Positions 51,578-60,028 of a DNA stretch of 64,000 nt are shown here, in pieces; position 1 is the stretch's first letter; each line of letters opens with the position of its first letter. Source of the stretch: Streptomyces capillispiralis (GTDB lineage Bacteria; Actinomycetota; Actinomycetes; Streptomycetales; Streptomycetaceae); NCBI RefSeq assembly GCF_007829875.1, contig NZ_VIWV01000001.1, positions 4,620,501-4,684,500 on the forward strand, written 5' to 3'. The notes under the pieces were generated by a model. It searched no databases. It saw nothing but the letters and a program-made list of their open reading frames with translations, and was not told the origin of the DNA. A program made the translations under genes and the position numbers.

Positions 51578-53275
51578 TTACGTGCCGCACACCTTCTCGT
51601 CGGCGCGGGACTGTTCGACGTCGACCTTCTTCGGCGGAGTGATGGGGACGCCGGCCTTCTTGAAGTCCGGACCGAGGGTGAGCACCATCGGCTCCGTCCC
51701 GGCGGCGTCCGCCGTGCCGGGCTTCAGGGCCGCGGCGGGCAGGCCCATCAGGTCGGCGAGCCGGCGGGCCTGGTCGGCCTGGTCCGGGGCGTACTCCAGC
51801 TGCGTCCGGTCGACCTCGGCCGGGGCGTTGCCCCTGTTGGTGGACGCGGTCACGCCCTCGCCGGTCCTCAGCCAGACAAGGGTGTCCTGGGCGGCACCCT
51901 GCGGTCCGCCGCCGTTGAAGACGTCGACCCGCACGTCGGCCGCCTCGGCACGCGGGCCCTCCAGGAGCGCGGCCTGCCTGTCCTTGGCGTCCTTCTCCTT
52001 CTTCTTCACGTCGGTGAAGGAGACGTCGTTCTGCAGCATGGCGAAGACCTGCGGGGCCTTCACCGGGTCCAGTACGACGGTGACGGGCGTGGGCTCGGCC
52101 GGGTTGTCCCGCACCGGCACGGTCATCAGGGTGATGTTCTTCAGGTCGATCCTGGCCAGCTCCCTGGCGAGGGTGAGCAGCTTGCCGGGGCTGCCGATGC
52201 CCTTGTCCACGGTGAGGGACTTGGTGGCCGCGTCGGCGATGTCGAGCATCTTCGACGGGCTGTCCAGCGTGTCCTCCTTCAGCTGGCGGATCATGGACGC
52301 GACGAACTGCTGCTGCATCTCGATCCGGTCCAGGTCGCTCTCGTTCTTCAGCCCGTGCCGGTTGCGCAGGAACGACAGCGCGTCCTCGCCCTCGACCGTG
52401 CTCTCGCCCTGCGGAAGATCCAGCCCGGAGCCGCCGTCCAGGTCCTTGATGGGCTTCTCCAGGCACACCTCGACGCCGCCGACCGCGGTGGACAGCGTCT
52501 TGACCGCGTTGAAGTCGAACATCATGAAGTGGTCGACCTCGAGGTCCGTGATGTCCTCGACGGTACGCATCGTGCAGCCGGGGTCGCGGCCGTCCACCCC
52601 GTAGGACTCGTTGAACCGGGTGGTGCCCGCCGAGCCGGGGATGACCTTGGTCGAACCGTCGGACTGCTTGGTCTCGCAGTCCGGTATCCGGATCTTGAGG
52701 TCCCGGGGGATGCTCAGCACGGTCGCGTGGGTGCGGTCCTCGGAGACGTGGAAGAGGAGGGTGGTGTCGGCGTGGCCGGTGACGTTGTCCCGGTTGCCGT
52801 AGTCCTCGTTGCCCTCGCCGGTGCGGACGTCGTTGCCGATGATCAGGATGTTGACCGGCCCGTCCGCCAGGACGGCGTCACTGCCCACGTCACCGATGTC
52901 GACGGTGCTGATGTTGCCGTAGAGGCGGTCGTACCAGTAGTACGCGAACGCCGAGCCGCCGACGAGCACCAGGGAGAGGGCGCCGCCCGTCCAGATCAGC
53001 GCCTTCCTCCTGCCGCCCTTCCTCCGCCCCGTGCGCGTGCGGCGGCCCTCGCCGGGCGGGGCGTCCGGGGCGGGTGCGGAGGGGCGGCCGCGCTGGCCGG
53101 GGACGCGGCCGGGGGAGGCGGGAGCGGTGCGCGGGGCGGTGCGGGGGCCGGGTGCCTCCGGCGGCCGCGGGGTGCCGCTCTCCGTGCGCAGCTCGTACGC
53201 GCCGGTCGCCGGGTTGCGTACCCACTGGTCGGCAGGGTCGGTCCCGTCCGCCTGCCCACGACTTCGCGCATCCAC
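51578..53275 (-). CDS. LytR-CpsA-Psr (LCP) family cell-wall ligase
   Basis: 565 residues. A cytoplasmic Pro-rich N-terminus (residues 1-85) precedes one membrane helix (ALIWTGGALSLVLVGGSAFAY). The LCP domain follows with the diphosphate-binding Arg/Asp residues in GHADTTLLFHV, LSIPRDLKIRIP and the Arg in DALSFLRNRHGL. A C-terminal LytR_C domain (VRVDVFNGGGPQGAAQ) completes it. LCP enzymes attach teichoic acids or arabinogalactan-like polymers to peptidoglycan. GTG 53275 has GGAGGACGGGG upstream; longer in-frame extensions cross the regulatory region. Confidence 0.94.
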   Translation of the reverse strand: MDARSRGQADGTDPADQWVRNPATGAYELRTESGTPRPPEAPGPRTAPRTAPASPGRVPGQRGRPSAPAPDAPPGEGRRTRTGRRKGGRRKALIWTGGALSLVLVGGSAFAYYWYDRLYGNISTVDIGDVGSDAVLADGPVNILIIGNDVRTGEGNEDYGNRDNVTGHADTTLLFHVSEDRTHATVLSIPRDLKIRIPDCETKQSDGSTKVIPGSAGTTRFNESYGVDGRDPGCTMRTVEDITDLEVDHFMMFDFNAVKTLSTAVGGVEVCLEKPIKDLDGGSGLDLPQGESTVEGEDALSFLRNRHGLKNESDLDRIEMQQQFVASMIRQLKEDTLDSPSKMLDIADAATKSLTVDKGIGSPGKLLTLARELARIDLKNITLMTVPVRDNPAEPTPVTVVLDPVKAPQVFAMLQNDVSFTDVKKKEKDAKDRQAALLEGPRAEAADVRVDVFNGGGPQGAAQDTLVWLRTGEGVTASTNRGNAPAEVDRTQLEYAPDQADQARRLADLMGLPAAALKPGTADAAGTEPMVLTLGPDFKKAGVPITPPKKVDVEQSRADEKVCGT

Positions 53276-53321
53276 GCTCGTCCCCGTCCTCCGTCGAGTG
53301 CCGCACGGGCCGCCCGATGCC

Positions 53322-53334
53322 TCAAGGCGCTTGA
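53322..53334. promoter_or_regulatory. Inverted repeat TCAAG-GCG-CTTGA near the LCP start
   Basis: A perfect 5+3+5 dyad lies 47 bases upstream of the LCP start. The 300-base gap 53276-53575 also has the direct repeat ATAGGTCGAG at 53543 and 53553 just before the RpiR gene. Confidence 0.35.
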
Positions 53335-53575
53335 CTGTTCGAGTGGTTACGCTATCCGGCCCGTTCCCCACGTGGTGACGCCGTGGCGAAATCGTCGAGG
53401 TCCGGAACGGGCCCCGAACCGGGAGAAGCGGGTGATGTCCGCCCATCGCGCCACCCGGCCCGGGTGTCCCGCGCGCATGCGCCCGGTACGGCGGAAGTCC
53501 GCGACCGCCTGTATAACGGCATGCAGGAATCGCGGTGAGTGAATAGGTCGAGATAGGTCGAGGGGGAGTCACATC

Positions 53576-54418
53576 ATGAGCGGCACCGAGAGCCCTGCCG
53601 CGCGCCTCCAGGCGCTCTTCGAGGGGCACCGGCTGACGCCGACCCAGCGGCGCATCGCGCACAGCATGGTCCGGCGCGCCGCCGACGTGCCGTTCCTGTC
53701 CAGCGTGGAGCTGGCCGAGCTGGCGGGGGTCAGCCAGCCGTCCGTGACCCGGTTCGCCGTCGCCCTCGGCTTCGACGGCTACCCCGCCCTGCGCCGGCAT
53801 CTGCGCGAGGTCGCGCCCGCCGGGCCCGCGCCGGAGACCGGGACCGCCAACGAGTACCAGCAGGCCGTCGAGGCCGAGATCGCCAACCTGCGGCACCTCG
53901 CGGAGGTGCTGGCCGACCCGCGGCCGGTGCGGCGGGCGGGGCGGCTGCTCGCGGAGAGCCGGCCGCTGCCGGTGCTGGGGCTGCGGGCCGCGGCGGCCCA
54001 GGCGCACGGCTTCGCCTACTTCGCCGCCAAGGTCCATCCGGACGTACGGCTGCTCAACGAGGGCGGCACGATGCTCCACGACCGCATCGACGCCGCCGCC
54101 CGGGCCGGGGCGAGCGCCCTGCTGTGCTTCGCGCTGCCCCGGCATCCCCGCGAGGTCGTCGACACGCTCACCCACGCCAAGGAGACCGGGCTGACCGTCG
54201 TCACCGTCGCCGACTCCCCGTTCGCGCCGGTCGCCAAGGTGTCCGACCTGCTGCTGCCCGCGGCGGTCGGCACCGGGCTCGCCTTCGACACGGCGTGCGC
54301 GCCGATGCTGCTGGGCCGGGTGCTGCTGGAGGCGATGTGCGACGACCTGCCCGACGCGCAGGCGCGGCTGGAGGAGTTCGACGCGAAGGCGGCGGCGCGC
54401 GGGCTGTTCGTGGAGTGA
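53576..54418 (+). CDS. MurR/RpiR family transcriptional regulator
   Basis: 280 residues. The N-terminal RpiR HTH (residues ~15-80: LTPTQRRIAHSMV, LAGVSQPSVTRFAVALGFDGY) is joined to a SIS sugar-phosphate-binding domain (~120-255; VLGLRAAAAQAHGFAYFAAKV; ITP-like FALPRHPREVVDTL; VTVADSPFAPVA). Such proteins usually repress sugar or amino-sugar genes. In this location the nearest metabolic operon is hut, 4 kb away; the adjacency is only suggestive. GGGGGAG precedes ATG 53576. Confidence 0.92.
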   Translation: MSGTESPAARLQALFEGHRLTPTQRRIAHSMVRRAADVPFLSSVELAELAGVSQPSVTRFAVALGFDGYPALRRHLREVAPAGPAPETGTANEYQQAVEAEIANLRHLAEVLADPRPVRRAGRLLAESRPLPVLGLRAAAAQAHGFAYFAAKVHPDVRLLNEGGTMLHDRIDAAARAGASALLCFALPRHPREVVDTLTHAKETGLTVVTVADSPFAPVAKVSDLLLPAAVGTGLAFDTACAPMLLGRVLLEAMCDDLPDAQARLEEFDAKAAARGLFVE

Positions 54419-54557
54419 CCGTTCCGGGTCGCCCCGCGTTCGCCGCGTTCGTTCCCGGACTCCTCTCACCTCGCGTCGCCACGGTCCGTGCTGCGACCGA
54501 TCGTTGACCCGGGCCTCCCTCCATCCCCCGTCGCGGTGGCCGAAGCCCGCACAGGTT

Positions 54558-54588
54558 TTGTGTCATTCGTTCCATAACCCGCTAGGGT
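54558..54588 (+). promoter_or_regulatory. Promoter of the TetR gene (leaderless)
   Basis: TTGTGT (54558-54563) and TAGGGT (54583-54588) are 19 bases apart. The ATG of the TetR gene starts six bases after the -10 and lacks a Shine-Dalgarno sequence. Confidence 0.45.
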
Positions 54589-54594
54589 GCTGCC

Positions 54595-55191
54595 ATGGGG
54601 CGACCACGGCAGTTCGACGAGGGTCGAGCGGTTGAGGCGGCGTGTCACGTCTTCTGGGCCAAGGGCTACGAAGCCACCTCCACCGAGGACCTGTGCAAGG
54701 CCACGGGGCTCGGGCGCAGCAGCATCTACAACACGTTCAAGTCGAAGAAGGACCTGTTCCTGCTGGCCCTGTCGTACTACGTCGACACCATGACCACCCG
54801 CCAGGTCTCCCTGCTCGCCGAGGAGGGGCGCCCCGCCGCGGAGCGCATCCGTCGCCTCTTCTCGGTGATCATCGAGAGCGAGATGGAGAACCGGCGCGAG
54901 GGCTGCGGCTCCGGCTGCTTCACCGTCAACACGACGACCGCGCTGGCCGCCTCCGACCCGCAGGTCGCCGAGGTGCTGAACAGGGATCTGGAGCGGCGCC
55001 TGGTCTCCCTGCGCGCGGTGATCGCGGAGGGTGGACGGGACGGTTCGGTCACCTCTCCGCAGCCGGTGGAGGGTCTCGCCTGGTATCTGACCGCGCTCAT
55101 CGCCGGCGTGCGGGTCGCCGCCCAGTCGGGCGCGGACCGCTCCGCGCTGGACCAGATCGCCGCTTCGGGCATGGACGCCCTCAACTGCTGA
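54595..55191 (+). CDS. TetR family regulator, probable repressor of the adjacent MFS exporter
   Basis: 198 residues. The HTH (residues ~8-55) reads FDEGRAVEAACHVFWAKGYEATSTEDLCKATGLGRSSIYNTFKSKKD in pieces typical of TetR_N. The C-terminal half is a ligand-binding helical bundle; residues ~100-108 hold CGSGC, two Cys close together. The MFS gene follows 83 bases downstream on the same strand with a palindromic operator between, so drug-induced derepression is likely. The transcript appears leaderless. Confidence 0.92.
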   Translation: MGRPRQFDEGRAVEAACHVFWAKGYEATSTEDLCKATGLGRSSIYNTFKSKKDLFLLALSYYVDTMTTRQVSLLAEEGRPAAERIRRLFSVIIESEMENRREGCGSGCFTVNTTTALAASDPQVAEVLNRDLERRLVSLRAVIAEGGRDGSVTSPQPVEGLAWYLTALIAGVRVAAQSGADRSALDQIAASGMDALNC

Positions 55192-55200
55192 CCGTCTGAG

Positions 55201-55216
55201 GGTCGTTCGAGCGACC
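55201..55216 (+). terminator. Hairpin after the TetR gene
   Basis: GGTCG-TTCGAG-CGACC lies nine bases after the stop and is followed by the perfect palindrome GACCGGCCGGTC (55213-55224). Confidence 0.5.
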
Positions 55217-55240
55217 GGCCGGTCCCCCCTGCCCTCGTTT

Positions 55241-55256
55241 TGTGCTGACCAGTACA
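55241..55256. promoter_or_regulatory. Probable TetR operator before the MFS gene
   Basis: TGTGCTGACCAGTACA has dyad symmetry in TGT-N-CTG-NN-CAG-N-ACA, 19 bases before the MFS start and directly ahead of GGAGG. Confidence 0.55.
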
Positions 55257-55274
55257 TAATTCTGGAGGTCAACC

Positions 55275-56492
55275 ATGCCAAAAGCCGTCTACCTCATGGC
55301 CCTCGGCATCTTCGCGATGGTCACCAGTGAGTTCCTCGTCGGCGGCCTCATGCCGCAGATCTCCGAGGATCTCGGTGTCACCATCCCCCAGGTCGGCTAC
55401 CTGATCACCGCGTTCGCCGTCGCCATGGCGGTGGGCGGGCCCTTCGCCACCGCGGTCGTCCTCAAACTCCGGCCGAAGGCCGCACTGATGACCCTGTACG
55501 CCGTCTTCCTGCTCGGCAACGCCCTCGCCGCGGTCGCCACCGACTACTGGGTGATGCTGGCCGGCCGGGTCATCACCGGCACGGCGTCCTCGGCGTTCTT
55601 CGGGGTCTCCCTCGCCGTCGTCGCCCAGATCACCAAGCCCGAGCTGCGGGGGCGTGCCACCGGCCTCGCCATGCAGGGCCTGATGGTCGGGACGCTGCTC
55701 GGTCTGCCCGTCTCCACCCTGGTCGGCGAACAGTGGGGCTGGAGGGCCGGGTTCGTCGTCGTCGGCATCGTCACGGTGATCGCCGCCGTCGCCACCCTGA
55801 TCGTCGTACCCTCCCTGGAGCACGCGCAGGACTCCGGCGGTTTCCGGCAGGAAGTGTCGGCCTTCCGCAACGGGAAGCTCTGGCTCATCATCTGCACGTC
55901 CACCCTCATCATCGGCGCCACCTTCTCCGCCTTCTCCTACTACACGCCGATCCTCACCGAGGTGACGGGCTACTCCCGCGACATCGTGCCGCTGCTCCTG
56001 CTCGCCTACGGTGCGGCCACCGTCATCGGCAACGCCGTCGTGGCACGCCTCGCCGACACGCACACCATCCGCGTGCTGACGACCGGACTGGCGCTCAACG
56101 TGCTCTTCCTCAGTGCCTTCGCCCTGTTCGCCGACCTGAAGGTCCCCGCCCTCCTCGCCATGATGGGCATCGGCTTCGTCGGCGTCACCATGAACCCCGC
56201 CATGATCAGCAGGGTGCAGCGCGCCGCCAACGCCCGCGCGCTCGTCAACACCGTGCACACGTCCTTCATCACGCTGGGCGTCGTCATCGGCTCCTGGCTG
56301 GGCGGACTCGGGATCAACGCCTACGGCCTGCGCGCCCCCCTCTGGCTCGGTGCGATCCTCGCCGTCCTGGCCCTGGTCGCCCTGATCCCCGACATGGGGC
56401 AGATGCGTCGTCGGCCTGCCGCCGGCCCCGCTGTGGCGGCGGCAGGGGAATCCCCGGCGCGCGAGGCGGCGGGAGCCGGACAGCGCGGCTGA
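55275..56492 (+). CDS. MFS exporter, DHA1 (AraJ/CmlR-like) family, 12 TM
   Basis: 405 residues with 12 hydrophobic segments. The start MALGIFAMVTSEFLVGGLMPQISEDLGV is typical of the AraJ/SotB/chloramphenicol-efflux group; GRVITGTASSAFFGVSLAVVAQ follows in helix 4. It would expel sugars, chloramphenicol-like or other drugs by proton antiport. GGAGG lies nine bases before ATG 55275. Under the TetR gene upstream. Confidence 0.9.
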   Translation: MPKAVYLMALGIFAMVTSEFLVGGLMPQISEDLGVTIPQVGYLITAFAVAMAVGGPFATAVVLKLRPKAALMTLYAVFLLGNALAAVATDYWVMLAGRVITGTASSAFFGVSLAVVAQITKPELRGRATGLAMQGLMVGTLLGLPVSTLVGEQWGWRAGFVVVGIVTVIAAVATLIVVPSLEHAQDSGGFRQEVSAFRNGKLWLIICTSTLIIGATFSAFSYYTPILTEVTGYSRDIVPLLLLAYGAATVIGNAVVARLADTHTIRVLTTGLALNVLFLSAFALFADLKVPALLAMMGIGFVGVTMNPAMISRVQRAANARALVNTVHTSFITLGVVIGSWLGGLGINAYGLRAPLWLGAILAVLALVALIPDMGQMRRRPAAGPAVAAAGESPAREAAGAGQRG

Positions 56493-56767
56493 CGAAGCGA
56501 CGTCCCGATCGGCCGCGGACCCTGGCGGGCCCAGGTGGGCGCCGGTGCCGCGGCCGGACCGCAGCCGCTCGTACGGGTCCCGGGAAGTCGGCTGCCGGTG
56601 TCCGGCCCTCCGGGCTGTCGCGCCGCGGGGAGGTCTCGCCATGCGGCCGTGAGGGCATCGTTCCGACGAGGCTTCATGTTTTCAGGCTTGTGAGCTGTCG
56701 GGGACAGCCTGCGTGAGGTGCTCGACGACCTCGCCTCGAACGGGGAACCGGGCCGGGACCCGGCCCC

Positions 56768-58243
56768 TCACGGCATGAGCCCCGTCGTCAGGGCGTCGCC
56801 GTGTTCGCCGCCCGACTCGGTCACGATCTCCTCGATCGTCTGGGCGCGGCGGACGACCGCGAAGGCGACCCCTCCCGTCCCGTCCGGCGCGAAACCGTGA
56901 ATGGCGGGCCGGGGCAGCGAGTTGTACGCGTAGTGGTGGGCGAAGTAGTACGCGCCCGTGTCCAGCGCCGCCGCGTAGTCGCCCTGCTCCAGCAGCGGCA
57001 GCTCCTGCGCCTGCGCCAGCAGGTCACCGGCGAAGCAGGCCGGTCCCGCCACGTCCTGCACGATCGCCGGGCCCTCCTTGGGCCGCCCCTTCGCGTCGTA
57101 CGCGGCGATCCTGAGCGGCCACGACCCCGGCGCGTACACCGTCCGCGTCGCCACCTGCACGCCCGCGTGCGTCACCGCGACCGGACGCCCGCCCGCGCTC
57201 TTGGCGTACTCCACGCGCGCGACCACCGTGCCGTGCTTGGCCAGCAGCGACCGCCCGAACTCGGTGACCAGCCCGTACCGCCCGTCGAACAGCCCCGGCA
57301 CCGTCTCGCCCAGCAGCCGCGCGTACTGCCCGTACGTGGGACTGGTCGCCTCGGAGGCGAAGTTCACCGGCAGCCCGCCGCCGATGTCGATGGTGTCGAC
57401 CTGATGCCGCCCCGCGCGCCGGTTGATCTCCTCCGCCAGCGCGTACGTCTCCGCCACCCCGCGCGCCATCAACGTCAGCGCGATGCCCTGGGAGCCGGTG
57501 TGCGCGTGCAGCCGGGTCAGCCACGGCCGGTCCAGGTACGCCCGCACCACCCACTCCCGCGCCCCCTCGTCGCGCAGCGCCACCCCGAACTTCGACGTCG
57601 CCGTGGCCGTGGACAGAGCCTCGATGGAACCGCCGCCGACCTGCGGGTTCACCCGGATGCCGATCGGGGAGCGGACCCCGGAGCCGGCCGTCAGCGCGTC
57701 GATGCGCGCCAGCTCCTGCGGATTGTCCGCGTTCACGGCGATGCCCAGCTCCAGCGCCTCCCGCAGCTCGGCGGGCGTCTTGGCGGGCGAGTCGAGGACC
57801 GTCCGCGCCGGCTCCACCCCCGCCGCCCGCGCGAGCGCCAGCTCACCCGGGCTGGCGACCTCCGCGCCGATGCCCTCCTCGCGCAGCAACCGCAGCACCG
57901 GCACCAGCGGGCTCGCCTTCACCGCGAAGGCGTGCAGCACGGGCGTGCCGGGCGCCGCCACCGCGTCGAACGCCGCCCGCAGCTCGGCCGCCGACTCCCG
58001 GATACCGGTGACGTCGAGCAGGGCCACGAGGGGGACGTCGGCGTCGAGCAGCCCCTGCTCCACGGCGGCCCGCACCGCCTCGTCCCGCCGGGCGGCCCGC
58101 CCGGCGGCCCCCGGGTCCCTCTCGCCCCGCTCGTTCCTCTCGTCCGTCCGGTCGCCGTATGCCACCGCTTCCCCCGTCCCGTCGGTGTTCTCCGTGTCCG
58201 AGTGCATGTGTCCAGCGAAACATCCGTGCCCGGCGGGCGACAC
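56768..58243 (-). CDS. PLP-dependent decarboxylase (Orn/DAP/Arg decarboxylase family 2)
   Basis: 491 residues, fold type III. The PLP Lys is in HAFAVKASPLVPVL, the phosphate-binding loop in TIDIGGGLPVNF, and the C-terminal active-site Cys in VAGPACFAGDLL. TGAYYFAHHYAYNSLPRP replaces the usual aromatic clamp. A ~45-residue charged N-terminal extension precedes the barrel. Diaminopimelate decarboxylase is the nearest named relative, but the hut context and altered tail suggest another amino acid; exact substrate uncertain. GTG 58243 is chosen because AAGAGG stands six bases upstream; ATG 58207 is the alternative. Confidence 0.85.
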   Translation of the reverse strand: MSPAGHGCFAGHMHSDTENTDGTGEAVAYGDRTDERNERGERDPGAAGRAARRDEAVRAAVEQGLLDADVPLVALLDVTGIRESAAELRAAFDAVAAPGTPVLHAFAVKASPLVPVLRLLREEGIGAEVASPGELALARAAGVEPARTVLDSPAKTPAELREALELGIAVNADNPQELARIDALTAGSGVRSPIGIRVNPQVGGGSIEALSTATATSKFGVALRDEGAREWVVRAYLDRPWLTRLHAHTGSQGIALTLMARGVAETYALAEEINRRAGRHQVDTIDIGGGLPVNFASEATSPTYGQYARLLGETVPGLFDGRYGLVTEFGRSLLAKHGTVVARVEYAKSAGGRPVAVTHAGVQVATRTVYAPGSWPLRIAAYDAKGRPKEGPAIVQDVAGPACFAGDLLAQAQELPLLEQGDYAAALDTGAYYFAHHYAYNSLPRPAIHGFAPDGTGGVAFAVVRRAQTIEEIVTESGGEHGDALTTGLMP

Positions 58244-58354
58244 ACCCGACCTCTTGACTAGTTCTATTCAGAGCACGACCATGTGAATATCTGAGGTAAC
58301 CGTGGGGCCGTCCGGCCCGCGGAGCAGCCGGGAGCGAGCACCAGGAGGCAGACC
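58244..58354. promoter_or_regulatory. Divergent promoter region of decarboxylase and hutU
   Basis: The first ~50 bases are AT-rich for this chromosome. Minus-strand TTCACA and TAGAAC-like elements could serve the decarboxylase; TTGACT (58254-58259) could serve hutU. CTAGTTCTATTCAG and GTGAATAT suggest regulator binding, but no clean dyad. Confidence 0.4.
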
Positions 58355-60028
58355 ATGTCCGGACCCCGCACCGTCCGAGCGCCGCGCGGCACCACACCGA
58401 GCGCCCTGGGATGGCAGCAGGAGGCCGCCCTGCGGATGCTGCAGAACAACCTCGACCCGGAGGTCGCCGAGCACCCCGACAAGCTCGTCGTCTACGGCGG
58501 CACCGGCAAGGCGGCCCGCGACTGGCGCTCCTTCGACGCGATGGTCCGCACGCTGGAGACCCTCAAGCAGGACGAGACGATGCTCGTCCAGTCCGGCCGC
58601 CCCGTCGGCGTCATGCAGACCCACGAATGGGCGCCGCGCGTCCTCATCGCCAACTCCAACCTCGTCGGCGACTGGGCCACCTGGGAGGAGTTCCGCCGCC
58701 TGGAGGCCCTCGGCCTGACCATGTACGGGCAGATGACGGCCGGCTCCTGGATCTACATCGGCACCCAGGGCATCCTCCAGGGCACCTACGAGACCTTCGC
58801 CGCCGTCTCCGCCAAGAAATTCGGCGGCACCCTCGCCGGGACCATCACCCTCACCGCCGGCCTCGGCGGCATGGGCGGCGCCCAGCCCCTCGCCGTGACG
58901 ATGAACGACGGTGTGGCGATCTGCGTCGACTGCGACCCGCGCGCCATCGACCGCCGCATCGAGCACCGCTACCTCGACGTGAGGGCCGACTCCCTCGACC
59001 ACGCCCTGCGGCTCGCCACCGAGGCCCGCGACGCCCGCCGCCCGCTGTCCATCGGCGTCCTCGGCAACGCCGCCGACGTCGTCCCGCAGCTCCTCGCCCT
59101 GGGCGCCCCGATCGACATCGTCACCGACCAGACCTCCGCCCACGACCCCCTGGCGTACCTCCCCACCGGCATCGCCTTCGAGGACATGGCCGACGCCGCC
59201 GCCAAGGACCCGGCCGGCTTCACCACCCGCGCCCGCGCGTCCATGGCCCGGCACGTCGAGGCCATGGTCGGCTTCCAGGACGCCGGCGCCGAGGTCTTCG
59301 ACTACGGCAACTCCCTCCGCGGCGAGGCCCGCCTCGCCGGATACGACCGCGCGTTCGCCTTCCCCGGCTTCGTCCCCGCCTACATCCGCCCCCTGTTCTG
59401 CGAGGGCAAGGGCCCCTTCCGCTGGGCCGCCCTCTCCGGCGACCCCGCCGACATCGCCAGGACCGACAAGGCGATCCTCGACCTCTTCCCGGAGAACGAG
59501 TCCCTGGCCCGCTGGATCAGGATGGCGGGGGAGCGGGTCCACTTCCAGGGCCTGCCCGCCCGCATCTGCTGGCTCGGCTACGGCGAACGCGACAAGGCCG
59601 GCGAGCGGTTCAACGACATGGTCGCGAGCGGCGAGCTGGCCGCGCCGCTCGTCATCGGCCGCGACCACCTCGACTGCGGCTCCGTCGCCTCCCCGTACCG
59701 CGAGACCGAGGCGATGCTCGACGGCTCCGACGCCATCGCCGACTGGCCGCTGCTCAACGCCATGGTGAACGTGGCCTCCGGTGCCTCCTGGGTGTCGATC
59801 CACCACGGCGGCGGCGTCGGCATGGGCCGCTCGATCCACGCCGGGCAGGTCACGGTCGCCGACGGCACGAAGCTCGCCGGCGAGAAGATCCGCCGGGTCC
59901 TCACCAACGACCCCGGCATGGGCGTCATCCGGCACGTGGACGCCGGGTACGACATCGCCGAGTCCGTCGCCGACGAGCGCGGCGTGCGGGTGCCGATGCG
60001 CGAGGGCGACGAGGGCGGGGCCGCGTGA
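58355..60028 (+). CDS. hutU: Urocanate hydratase
   Basis: 557 residues, family-typical. The NAD-binding GLGGMGGAQPLAVTMNDGVAI, the active-site FDYGNSLRGEA and FCEGKGPFRWAALSGDP, and the C-terminal GGGVGMGRSIHAGQVTVADG are intact. It converts urocanate to 4-imidazolone-5-propionate, the second step of histidine breakdown. GGAGG precedes ATG 58355. The next gene overlaps by four bases (GTGA). Confidence 0.97.
   Translation: MSGPRTVRAPRGTTPSALGWQQEAALRMLQNNLDPEVAEHPDKLVVYGGTGKAARDWRSFDAMVRTLETLKQDETMLVQSGRPVGVMQTHEWAPRVLIANSNLVGDWATWEEFRRLEALGLTMYGQMTAGSWIYIGTQGILQGTYETFAAVSAKKFGGTLAGTITLTAGLGGMGGAQPLAVTMNDGVAICVDCDPRAIDRRIEHRYLDVRADSLDHALRLATEARDARRPLSIGVLGNAADVVPQLLALGAPIDIVTDQTSAHDPLAYLPTGIAFEDMADAAAKDPAGFTTRARASMARHVEAMVGFQDAGAEVFDYGNSLRGEARLAGYDRAFAFPGFVPAYIRPLFCEGKGPFRWAALSGDPADIARTDKAILDLFPENESLARWIRMAGERVHFQGLPARICWLGYGERDKAGERFNDMVASGELAAPLVIGRDHLDCGSVASPYRETEAMLDGSDAIADWPLLNAMVNVASGASWVSIHHGGGVGMGRSIHAGQVTVADGTKLAGEKIRRVLTNDPGMGVIRHVDAGYDIAESVADERGVRVPMREGDEGGAA

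Noticed and set aside
52201..52210. Further DnaA-box-like sequence in the LCP gene
   Set aside because: One mismatch and inside coding sequence; likely chance.
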